This document shows, piece after piece, positions 8,185 through 17,525 of a stretch of DNA of 64,000 bases. Every line of letters begins with the position of its first letter. Position 1 is the first letter of the stretch. Below the pieces are notes generated by a model. The model saw only the letters and a program-made list of their open reading frames with translations. It was not told the origin of the DNA and ran no database searches. The position numbers and the translations under genes were made by a program. This stretch comes from Motilimonas eburnea (GTDB lineage: Bacteria > Pseudomonadota > Gammaproteobacteria > Enterobacterales > CBDFNC01): the NCBI RefSeq assembly GCF_021295345.1, contig NZ_JAIMJB010000001.1:186001-250000 (forward strand). Reading direction: 5' to 3'.

Positions 8185-10533
8185 ATGACCACAACTTCAA
8201 AACCAGCTAAAAAAACCAACCGAGGCGCGGCTAAACCAAAATCTACCGCCAAAAAAACGACCGCAGCTAAACGAGCACCACGCTCGACTAAAGCCAGTGC
8301 AACATCAACCTCCAAAACCAAGATCAAGGCTCAAGAGAATCAGCATCCTCTTTTGACTCCCCTTGAAGGCGCATGTTTGAATCAACCCTTTGAGCATTTA
8401 GGGTTGTTACCACAAGATAAGGGATATTTAATCAGAGCTTGGTTGCCTGAGGCGACACAAGTCGATGTGTTCGCATTTGGTGAAGCAACGCCGTTAGCAA
8501 CACTGAAGCAAGTCGGCGAGGCGGGCTTGTTTGAACTGGCTCTGCCCGATGTAAAAGCCCCCTTTAATTATCGACTGCAAGCAACTTATGCCGATGGCGC
8601 AGCGCATCGTTTTATTGACCCTTATCAGTTTCATGAGCCAGCCTATCAAGGCTTAAGTACCATGACCCACCGTCCGCAAAACCTCTATCAGGTGTTGGGG
8701 GCGCAAGTCACAGAAATAGAGCTCAATGGCGAGGTGATCAGTGGCACGCGTTTTGCGGTCTTTGCCCCGAGTGCAAGCAGCGTAAGCTTAATTGGTGACT
8801 TTAACCATTGGGATGGCCGCAGACATCCAATGCAGCGCAGTTTGTGTGGTCACTGGGTATTATTTGTGCCTGAAATAAAAGCAGGCGAACGTTACAAGTA
8901 CGAGCTAAAAGATCCACTCGGTAATCGTTTGCCACACAAAGCCGACCCGGTGGGCTTTAGCGCTGAGCAATACCCCTCTCATGCATCTGTGGTGTATGAC
9001 CATTCACAGTACCAATGGCAGGATGCGGATTGGATACAATCGCAGCAAAATGACAAACGCTATAGTGCGATGAACATTTACGAGGTACACCTAGGATCTT
9101 GGCGCCGTAAGCCGGACGATAAAAAAGGCAGTCGCTATTTAACTTATGATGAGCTCTCTCACGAGCTGGTTGAGTACGTTAAAGAAATGGGATACACCCA
9201 TATTGAGGTGATGCCTGTCTCTGAATTTCCATTTGATGGCTCATGGGGTTATCAACCCGTGGGTATGTTTGCGCCAACCAGTCGCTTTGGCGATCCTGAT
9301 GCATTCAAACGTTTTGTTGATACCTGTCACCAACAGGGTATTGGGGTGATCATTGATTGGGTGCCTGCTCATTTCCCATCGGATCCTCATGGTTTGGCAC
9401 GCTTTGATGGCACGCCTTTGTACGAATATGAAGATCCGCGTCGTGGTTGGCACCCAGATTGGAACTCATATATTTACGATTTTGGTAACGACAATGTTCG
9501 TCAATTCTTAGTCGCCAGTGCGTTATATTGGCTGGATAAATTCCACGTCGATGGCCTGCGTGTTGATGCTGTTGCCTCTATGTTGTACTGGGATTACTCG
9601 CGCAACGAGGGCGAGTGGGTACCCAATGTCGATGGTGGAAACCATAACTATGAAGCGATCAGCTTGCTTAAATGGTTTAACGAAGAGGTATACCAACAAT
9701 ATCCTCATGCTATGACGATAGCCGAAGAGTCAACCGCGTTTGCGGGGGTGTCTAAACCGACTTTTGAAGGCGGGTTGGGCTTTGGTTTCAAATGGAATAT
9801 GGGCTGGATGCATGATTCATTAGAGTACATGTCGAAAGATCCCATGTATCGCAAATTCCATCACAATGAAATGACCTTTGCCATGGTCTACCACTACAAC
9901 GAACATTTTATTCTGCCTTTGTCTCATGATGAAGTGGTGCATGGTAAGCAATCGCTTCTTGGCAAGATGCCCGGCGATGAGTGGCAAGCCAGTGCAAACT
10001 TACGCGCCTATGCGGGCTTTATGTTTGCTCATCCGGGTAAAAAGCTGAACTTTATGGGTAATGAAATCGCCCAGTCATTTGAGTGGAACCACAATGAACA
10101 ATTAGGCTGGTGGCTGCTTGAATATGACAAACACAAAGGGCATCAGTTGCTATGTAAAGATCTTGGTCACTTTTATCAAGCTGAGCCGGCCATGTATGAG
10201 GCTGACTATCAGCCGCAAGGGTTTGTTTGGTTAGATCACCAAGACGGTGAGCACTCGATGTATGCCTTTATGCGTCAGAATTTAGATAAAACGAATCAAG
10301 TGATTATTGTCAGTAACTTTACGCCAGTGCCGCGGGACAACTACCGGTTAGGTGTGCCTGATGCTGGTGAGTATGAGATTGTGGTTAATACCGACAGTGA
10401 GTATTACTGGGGCAGTAACTATGATGCAGGGTTCCACTTCCATGCCCAAGATGTTGCACATCAAGGTCAATCTCATTCAATTGAACTGAATGTACCGCCG
10501 CTAGCAACCCTTTACATACGTAAAAAGGCATAA
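8185..10533 (+). CDS. glgB: 1,4-alpha-glucan branching enzyme GlgB with Lys/Ala-rich N-terminal extension
   Basis: Cytoplasmic GH13 enzyme that introduces alpha-1,6 branches into glycogen. The 782-aa product is about 50 residues longer than the Escherichia coli enzyme. The extra residues are an N-terminal, strongly basic Lys/Ala/Thr/Ser tail (residues 1-50, with repeats such as TAKKT and AAKRAPR). A CBM48-type module follows around residues 180-270 (FAPSASSVSLIGDFNHWDGR), then the GH13 barrel. The nucleophile is in 'VDGLRVDAVAS', the acid/base in 'TIAEESTAF' and the third Asp in 'LSHDEVVHGK'. Its stop is separated from glgX by two bases, so the two are surely co-transcribed. Confidence 0.97.
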   Translation: MTTTSKPAKKTNRGAAKPKSTAKKTTAAKRAPRSTKASATSTSKTKIKAQENQHPLLTPLEGACLNQPFEHLGLLPQDKGYLIRAWLPEATQVDVFAFGEATPLATLKQVGEAGLFELALPDVKAPFNYRLQATYADGAAHRFIDPYQFHEPAYQGLSTMTHRPQNLYQVLGAQVTEIELNGEVISGTRFAVFAPSASSVSLIGDFNHWDGRRHPMQRSLCGHWVLFVPEIKAGERYKYELKDPLGNRLPHKADPVGFSAEQYPSHASVVYDHSQYQWQDADWIQSQQNDKRYSAMNIYEVHLGSWRRKPDDKKGSRYLTYDELSHELVEYVKEMGYTHIEVMPVSEFPFDGSWGYQPVGMFAPTSRFGDPDAFKRFVDTCHQQGIGVIIDWVPAHFPSDPHGLARFDGTPLYEYEDPRRGWHPDWNSYIYDFGNDNVRQFLVASALYWLDKFHVDGLRVDAVASMLYWDYSRNEGEWVPNVDGGNHNYEAISLLKWFNEEVYQQYPHAMTIAEESTAFAGVSKPTFEGGLGFGFKWNMGWMHDSLEYMSKDPMYRKFHHNEMTFAMVYHYNEHFILPLSHDEVVHGKQSLLGKMPGDEWQASANLRAYAGFMFAHPGKKLNFMGNEIAQSFEWNHNEQLGWWLLEYDKHKGHQLLCKDLGHFYQAEPAMYEADYQPQGFVWLDHQDGEHSMYAFMRQNLDKTNQVIIVSNFTPVPRDNYRLGVPDAGEYEIVVNTDSEYYWGSNYDAGFHFHAQDVAHQGQSHSIELNVPPLATLYIRKKA

Positions 10534-10535
10534 AG

Positions 10536-12650
10536 ATGAAACCTGTTTCAAGCCAAGACTCAAGCCAAGATGTCAGTGCGTGTTCGTTACAAACGTCGCC
10601 GTTTAAGCAATTAGAGGGCAAGATATTACCTCTAGGAGCAGAGCTGGCTGAAGCAGGTTGTAACTTCTCTGTTTACAGTAATTGCCATCGGATCTGGCTA
10701 GTGTTGTTTGATCAACATGAACAAGAGCAGGTCCGCTTTCTATTAACCGAAAAGCGTGGCAAATTTTGGTCGACTTTTATTCAAGGTGTCAAAGCGGGTC
10801 AGGGATATGGTTATATTGTTGAGTCAGATGATGCCTCGGGGCAAGACGCGATCAATGAAAAGTTGTTAATTGACCCTTATGCGAAAGCCCTTAACAAGAG
10901 TGTGGTGTGGTGTGATGCGGTGGACTTAGCCGCTAATGCGCATGTCATGGCCAAATCTGTGGTGGTTGATGAAAAGTTTGACTGGCAAGGTGTCGCTAAA
11001 CCAAACCTGAAAGCAAGTGAAATCATCTTATATGAACTTCATGTTAAAGGGTTTACTTGGCTCAATTCAGACGTGCCGAGTGAGTTAAGAGGCACTTATC
11101 TAGGGTTAAGTCATCCCAGTGTGATAGCTCATTTAACGGCGCTGGGGATTAAAGCGGTGCAAATCATGCCAGTGGCTAGCTTTATGGCTGAGCCGAGGTT
11201 AATGGAGCTAGGATTGACGAATTACTGGGGCTACAACCCGGTAAATTTCTTCGCTCCCGATCCCCGTTATGCGAACCAAGATGCGGTCACCGAGTTCAAA
11301 ACCATGGTTCGTCAATTCCATCAAGCGGGTATTGAAGTGATTTTAGACGTGGTCTTTAACCACACCGCAGAAGGCGGAGAGGGTGGACCAATTTTGAGCT
11401 ACAAGGGCTTGGCTGAAAACAGTTATTACTACTTTGAGCATGCCGATAATCCGGATCTGCCCACCCGGCACGCCAACTTTACAGGGTGTGGTAACACGGT
11501 CAATATTGATTTGCCATGGGCGCTTAAGCTCACCTTGGACGCATTGCGTTATTGGTCAACGGAAATGCAAGTAGACGGTTTTCGTTTTGATCTAGCGGTT
11601 ACCTTGGCGCGAGAGAAAGGCGCATTTGAACCTTATAGCGCCTTTTTTAAAGCGTTATTTCAAGATCCTGTATTAAGCCAAGTTAGGCTGATTGCTGAGC
11701 CTTGGGATATTGGACCTGGAGGTTATCGTTTAGGCCAATTTCCAAGTAATTGGTATGAGTGTAACGACAGGTATCGCGATAATATCCGTGCGTTTTGGCG
11801 CGGTGACTCTGGGCAAATTGCGGAGTTTGCAACGCGGATCCTTGGTTCACGGGATATCTTTCCGAAAAACAAACGCAGTATTCACACCAGTGTTAATTAT
11901 GTTTGTTACCACGATGGCTTCACGCTAGAAGACTTAGTCAGCTACGAACACCGTCATAATCATGCCAACGGTGAAAATAGCCGAGATGGTCATGGCCACA
12001 ACTTATCAAGTAATGCCGGGGTTGAAGGGCCCAGTTTTGACCCTAAGGTGATCCAGCGTCGCGAGCAGCGTAAACGTAACTTGATCGCAACCCTGTTTCT
12101 ATCTCAAGGTACCCCTCATTTTTTGGCGGGGGATGAAATGGGGCGAACTCAGCAAGGCAATAATAACGCTTATTGCCAAGACAATGAGGTTAGCTGGGTT
12201 AATTGGCAGCTGTCTGATTTACAAAAGCAACAGTTGGCTTTTTGTCAGCAAATGATCCAGCTACGATTAAAATCGAGTATTTTTTCTCAATTAAGCTTGG
12301 CTGATGATGGTTTTCAAACCCGTTCCGACATAGTTCAAGCGCGTTGGTATCACCCTGACGGCCATTTTATGCAAAAAAGCCAATGGCACAGTGCGACGGC
12401 GCAAGTTCTGCAACTGGAGCTTGAATCCAACAGTGAACACTGGTTACTGATATTTAATGCATCGGAATATGATGTGGCGGTAGTGTTACCTCAAATCAAA
12501 GACAGTTTAGTCAATTGGCAATGTGTTTTTGATACCTCGGTTAATAATGGCATGTTATGCCCAGACAATTGTGTGATGAGTCAATGCAGTACGAGCCATG
12601 CTCATTCATTGATGCTGTTAACGGCCAAAGAGTTTAATCCCTACTTCTAG
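10536..12650 (+). CDS. glgX: Glycogen debranching enzyme GlgX
   Basis: GH13 isoamylase-type enzyme that removes short alpha-1,6-linked branches from phosphorylase-limit glycogen. At 704 aa it is slightly longer than Escherichia coli GlgX (657). An N-terminal CBM48-like part (about 15-150) precedes the barrel. Catalytic motifs are 'VDGFRFDLAVTLARE' (nucleophile), 'RLIAEPWDIG' (acid/base) and 'CYHDGFTLEDLVSY'. 'GDEMGRTQQGNNNAYCQDNE' is the family hallmark near residue 530. It starts two bases after glgB stops. glgC, glgA and glgP are not in this window. Confidence 0.95.
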   Translation: MKPVSSQDSSQDVSACSLQTSPFKQLEGKILPLGAELAEAGCNFSVYSNCHRIWLVLFDQHEQEQVRFLLTEKRGKFWSTFIQGVKAGQGYGYIVESDDASGQDAINEKLLIDPYAKALNKSVVWCDAVDLAANAHVMAKSVVVDEKFDWQGVAKPNLKASEIILYELHVKGFTWLNSDVPSELRGTYLGLSHPSVIAHLTALGIKAVQIMPVASFMAEPRLMELGLTNYWGYNPVNFFAPDPRYANQDAVTEFKTMVRQFHQAGIEVILDVVFNHTAEGGEGGPILSYKGLAENSYYYFEHADNPDLPTRHANFTGCGNTVNIDLPWALKLTLDALRYWSTEMQVDGFRFDLAVTLAREKGAFEPYSAFFKALFQDPVLSQVRLIAEPWDIGPGGYRLGQFPSNWYECNDRYRDNIRAFWRGDSGQIAEFATRILGSRDIFPKNKRSIHTSVNYVCYHDGFTLEDLVSYEHRHNHANGENSRDGHGHNLSSNAGVEGPSFDPKVIQRREQRKRNLIATLFLSQGTPHFLAGDEMGRTQQGNNNAYCQDNEVSWVNWQLSDLQKQQLAFCQQMIQLRLKSSIFSQLSLADDGFQTRSDIVQARWYHPDGHFMQKSQWHSATAQVLQLELESNSEHWLLIFNASEYDVAVVLPQIKDSLVNWQCVFDTSVNNGMLCPDNCVMSQCSTSHAHSLMLLTAKEFNPYF

Positions 12651-12863
12651 CTGCTCTATGGTTATTCCCGCAGCGAGCTGCGGTCTCACATGGGGCATTC
12701 AACTCTTAGGCTCTAATGCTTACTTAACCTGTCATTGGGTTTAGCAACACCTAAGTTTATACAAGCTTATCTAAGTTTATCGCTGCATGACTGCAGCTCC
12801 CACAGAGCAGCAGACACAAAAAAAACGCACTAGACGGGGTTTATAATTCTTTAGAACTAATAA

Positions 12864-12927
12864 TTACTTAGAGATGTGAGCGATTAGGTTTAGAACTTTG
12901 TTTGGGCTTAACATGAGTCCGATTTCG
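12864..12927 (-). pseudogene. Remnant of a duplicated gapA 3' end
   Basis: On the minus strand this encodes E-I-G, five inserted residues, then NKVLNLIAHISK and a stop. The intact gapA 138 bp away ends in [17 protein letters not shown]. The last 12 codons differ at one residue (N for D). The spacing between EIG and NKV differs by nine bases, so the frame is kept. Beyond CGAAATCGG the similarity to gapA ends. It looks like the surviving tail of a tandem gapA copy. Confidence 0.8.
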
Positions 12928-12955
12928 CTTTAACGAAATGCTTGAGCTTCAGAAA

Positions 12956-12982
12956 CAAAAAAAGCCCGCTGTTGCGGGCTTT
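12956..12982 (-). terminator. Terminator of gapA
   Basis: AAAGCCCGC and GCGGGCTTT form a 9-bp stem with a four-base loop, followed on the minus strand by a run of seven T. It lies 20 bp past the gapA stop. Confidence 0.9.
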
Positions 12983-13001
12983 ATCATTCAGAGACTAATG
13001 C

Positions 13002-14579
<1,578 letters not shown>

Positions 14580-14963
14580 ATGACTAAATCAGCAGAATAT
14601 TGGCGCGATAAATTATCGCCAGAGCAGTTTCATATTTGCTTTGAAAAGGGAACAGAAGCCCCATTTAGCGGGGCCTTACTTCACAATAAGGACAACGGGG
14701 TCTATCACTGCATTTGTTGTGGACAGGCATTGTTTGCATCAAAAAATAAGTTTGACTCAGGTTGTGGCTGGCCATCATTTGATGAGTCGATATCGGGCGC
14801 TATCCGATACTTAGAAGATACCAGCCATGGTATGGTGCGGGTAGAAGTTCAATGTAGCCAGTGCCATGCGCATCTCGGACACGTGTTCGATGATGGCCCT
14901 ACCTTAACCCATAAACGATATTGTATTAATTCTGTGAGTATGCAGTTTACCCAGGAAGATTAA
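14580..14963 (+). CDS. msrB: Peptide-methionine (R)-S-oxide reductase MsrB
   Basis: Repairs oxidised methionine by reducing the R-sulfoxide. The 127-aa single-domain protein carries the zinc ligands C44/C47 (CICC) and C92/C95 (CSQC). The catalytic Cys115 is in '[11 protein letters not shown]', and a possible resolving Cys62 is in 'SGCGWPSF'. It is divergent from gapA, as yeaA is in Escherichia coli. A 12-bp inverted repeat (14971-14982 with 14999-15010) follows the stop codon. Confidence 0.96.
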   Translation: MTKSAEYWRDKLSPEQFHICFEKGTEAPFSGALLHNKDNGVYHCICCGQALFASKNKFDSGCGWPSFDESISGAIRYLEDTSHGMVRVEVQCSQCHAHLGHVFDDGPTLTHKRYCINSVSMQFTQED

Positions 14964-14970
14964 CCTGAGC

Positions 14971-15010
14971 ATGTGTTGCTTTGCACTCTGTTAGAGATAA
15001 AGCAACACAT
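14971..15010. terminator. 12-bp inverted repeat after msrB
   Basis: ATGTGTTGCTTT and AAAGCAACACAT pair perfectly around a 16-base loop. It lies between converging msrB and the lipoprotein gene at 15040. Neither strand has a clear T run after the stem, so it may be a weak or Rho-assisted terminator or an mRNA-end stabiliser. Confidence 0.45.
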
Positions 15011-15039
15011 TCCCCCAGATTCAGGTGAGCCCAATAGGG

Positions 15040-15870
15040 TTAAAACGTGAAGTTTGCGTCTTTGGGACTAAACTGACCGTCACTAATTTTGTCTGCTAAT
15101 TGCTGCGCTAGGCTATCCAGTTTTGCTTTTTCTTCGTGACTAAACACGTGGTAGCGCTCTAAGGTTTGCAAGCTGACATTTTTTTTGCCTAGTTGCTTCG
15201 CCACCTGCATCCAGATGTAGGTTTCAGGGTAGCGTTTTTCCCGCAAGTTTAAGGTCGTCAGCGAGTCATAGATACTCTCTGGAGGTAGCTCCCCTTTGTA
15301 GTTACTAATAGCACGATAAAGTAACTTAGCGGTTTTATCAGGATCGCGTTCAAAGTAGTAACTGGCCATAGCCAACGCCAACTCAGGCTCATCTAACGCG
15401 GGAGAATCTTCAATGGCCATAAATCTTGCTTTGGCGTTTTGATCACCGCGTACACGCCAGTGATAATAAGCAAGGTGAGGCTCATTTGAATCCATGGTTT
15501 CCTGCTCTAGGCGTTGAATTTCATTTTCTGCTGTGATCAAGGCGTTAACACGGCCGGTTTTCTTTTCTTTGTAGATAATAGGCTCAACTTGTGCCGCCCG
15601 CTCGATACATTTCTTGTAGGCTTTAAAATCTCGTAGCAGATGGTATTTCGCTAAATCAGTCTCAATCTCTGGATTGGTTTGCTCTTGGCGACTGCGGATC
15701 ACATTTGAGCGCTCTTCTTTACACCAGCCATCATCCGTATTGAGGTCATCACAGAGTTCAGGGGTATCACTGCAAATCTCCTTGATACTCGCTTTTTGTT
15801 CACAACCTGTTGTCATTAATATCAAGGGGATAAAGAGAAAAGGTATGTATTTGGACATGTATTTCGCCAT
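15040..15870 (-). CDS. Putative lipoprotein, DUF2989-like
   Basis: A 276-aa predicted lipoprotein of unknown function. An N-terminal hydrophobic segment ends in the lipobox-like MTTGC at about residue 23. Several Cys follow soon after (ICSDTPELC, GWCKEE), then a mostly helical, charged region with Sel1/TPR-like character (ALAMASYYFERDPDKTAKLLYRAI). From memory it resembles the DUF2989 lipoproteins of Shewanella and Vibrio; this needs a profile search. A second ATG at 15858 would shorten it by four residues. It converges on msrB and stands alone. Confidence 0.7.
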   Translation of the reverse strand: MAKYMSKYIPFLFIPLILMTTGCEQKASIKEICSDTPELCDDLNTDDGWCKEERSNVIRSRQEQTNPEIETDLAKYHLLRDFKAYKKCIERAAQVEPIIYKEKKTGRVNALITAENEIQRLEQETMDSNEPHLAYYHWRVRGDQNAKARFMAIEDSPALDEPELALAMASYYFERDPDKTAKLLYRAISNYKGELPPESIYDSLTTLNLREKRYPETYIWMQVAKQLGKKNVSLQTLERYHVFSHEEKAKLDSLAQQLADKISDGQFSPKDANFTF

Positions 15871-16070
15871 CTAACTGAATGGAGAAGCGAAGCGGTTAGG
15901 GTGACTTCGCCTGTGGACATAGCTTAATGATAACGCAATAAAATAAAATGTGGCTCTTTTAGCGCAAATTCTGCTAACAAGCTGGCATTAAACAATCGCG
16001 GGTGATCTCAACGCTTGTTTAGGGCATCATAGCGTGATAGCAACAAGAGTAAATAAGGAAACGGATCTGT

Positions 16071-16340
16071 ATGTCGTTAGAGCAATTAGTCGCCAATCTT
16101 AGTCCTGAAATATATGAGCGTTTAAAGGCTGCCGTTGAAACGGGCAAGTGGTTCGATGGCAACCCGTTAACCGAAGAGCAAAAGGCTTATGCGCTGCAAG
16201 CGGTATTTGCTTGGCAAGCACACCATAATGCGCAGCCTGAGCACTTCACCGTGGCCAAAGGGGGCGAAGTGCACATGAAAAGTAAATCTGAGCTAAAACA
16301 ACAATACAAGCAAAAAATCGAGATCAGCCAGCAAGATTAA
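16071..16340 (+). CDS. yeaC: YeaC-family protein (DUF1315)
   Basis: An 89-aa cytoplasmic protein of unknown function. It matches the Escherichia coli YeaC pattern: 'LSPEIYERLKAAVETGKWFDGNPLTEEQKAYALQAVFAWQ' has the family's conserved spacing, and 'MKSKSEL' occurs near the end. The stop codon overlaps that of the converging ansA by four bases. The linkage to ansA, sppA, msrB and gapA agrees with the enterobacterial neighbourhood. Confidence 0.85.
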   Translation: MSLEQLVANLSPEIYERLKAAVETGKWFDGNPLTEEQKAYALQAVFAWQAHHNAQPEHFTVAKGGEVHMKSKSELKQQYKQKIEISQQD

Positions 16341-17353
16341 TCTGGGCTTAACTCACCGCGCAGGCTGAGCTGCATTTTCGATTTTAGCTGCTCAAAGTCA
16401 TAATTTTGGCTAAGCAGCGCATGCAGTTTTGCCAGTGCGGCTTCCTTGGTCATATCAGCGCCGCTGATCACGCCGGCTTGAGCCAATGCATTACCCGTCG
16501 CATAACCGCCCATATTCACCTTGCCTTTAATACACTGGGTTAGATTAACCACTAATATTTCCCGTTGATGGGCTTGATGGAGTAAATCGAGCAAGGCGCT
16601 GTCTTGTGGCGCATTTCCCACTCCATAACTGAGTAAGATTAACGCCTTAACCGGCTGCTTGAGCATGTTGGCCACCACCAAAGACGAAATTCCCGGGTAG
16701 AGAGTCACAATACCAATCGGCTGGGGGGTAATTTTTACCACCTTTAGTTGGGAATCGGTTGGCGGCAATAAAGCGCCAGCGACGACGCGAATATTTATTC
16801 CTACATCTAGCAAAGGTTCAAAGTTAGGAGAAGCGAAGGCTTCAAAGCCATCGGCATGAACCTTAGTGGTTCGATTACCGCGAAACAGCTTGTTATTAAA
16901 GAATAAACTTACTTCGGGAATAGGATAATTAGCGGCAATATAAAGGGCGTTAAGCAAATTCCGCTGCCCATCGGAGCGCAGCTCGGTGAGGGGGATTTGC
17001 GATCCTGTCACGATCACTGGCTTGGCAAGATCTTTGAGCATAAATGACAAGGCACTGGCGGTAAACGCCATGGTATCCGTGCCATGTAAAATCACAAAGC
17101 CATCGTATTTTTGATAGTTAGCCGCAATATCGTCGGCGATGCGCTGCCAATCATCGGGACACATGTCGGAGGAATCGATTAAAGGCGCGTATTCATGGAT
17201 GGTGAACTCAGGCATTTCATCGCGGTAAAACTCGGGCATACTGGCAATGTTTTGTGCTAAGGCCCCCGCAACCGGAATATAACCTTGCTTAGAGCGCTGC
17301 ATACCGATGGTTCCACCTGTGTAGGCAACGTAAATGGATTTTTTAGCCAACAT
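16337..17353 (-). CDS. ansA: Type I (cytoplasmic) L-asparaginase
   Basis: Hydrolyses asparagine to aspartate and ammonia in the cytoplasm. The 338-aa product starts with 'KSIYVAYTGGTIGM', which carries the catalytic Thr, and has the second signature 'VILHGTDTMAFTASALSFML' with the Thr-Asp pair. No signal peptide is present, which agrees with type I. It lies downstream of sppA in the same direction but beyond the sppA terminator, so it probably has its own promoter between 17353 and 17470. Confidence 0.95.
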   Translation of the reverse strand: MLAKKSIYVAYTGGTIGMQRSKQGYIPVAGALAQNIASMPEFYRDEMPEFTIHEYAPLIDSSDMCPDDWQRIADDIAANYQKYDGFVILHGTDTMAFTASALSFMLKDLAKPVIVTGSQIPLTELRSDGQRNLLNALYIAANYPIPEVSLFFNNKLFRGNRTTKVHADGFEAFASPNFEPLLDVGINIRVVAGALLPPTDSQLKVVKITPQPIGIVTLYPGISSLVVANMLKQPVKALILLSYGVGNAPQDSALLDLLHQAHQREILVVNLTQCIKGKVNMGGYATGNALAQAGVISGADMTKEAALAKLHALLSQNYDFEQLKSKMQLSLRGELSPD

Positions 17354-17469
17354 CTTATCTCTTGCTAAAATAATTTATGGCCTAAGTATATACCAGCTAG
17401 TTGCTGATGTGGGCGAGCTTGCTCGGCGAACAGAGAAATTGGCTGTGACTGAAACAGCTCAACAGCTGG

Positions 17470-17499
17470 AAAAAAACAGCCCAGTCAAACTGGGCTGTT
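17470..17499 (-). terminator. Terminator of sppA
   Basis: AACAGCCCAG and CTGGGCTGTT pair over ten bases around a five-base loop, followed on the minus strand by a run of T. It separates sppA from ansA. Confidence 0.88.
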
Positions 17500-17525
17500 G
17501 GGTTTCAATATACAGTCGGCTGAAA

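Larger units (their letters stand above)
12651..13001. other. Intergenic region between glgX and gapA: REP-like hairpins, gapA remnant and gapA terminator
   Basis: No gene is seen. From left to right the stretch holds a hairpin CCGCAG/CTGCGG (12668-12683), a 14-bp copy of the gapA stop region (12713-12726), a second hairpin with CTGCA/TGCAG beside CTCCCACAGAG (about 12783-12808), a decayed copy of the gapA 3' end (12864-12927), and the gapA terminator. Read on the minus strand, the two hairpins are both preceded by a TGTGRGA-like motif, as in REP elements. Confidence 0.6.
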
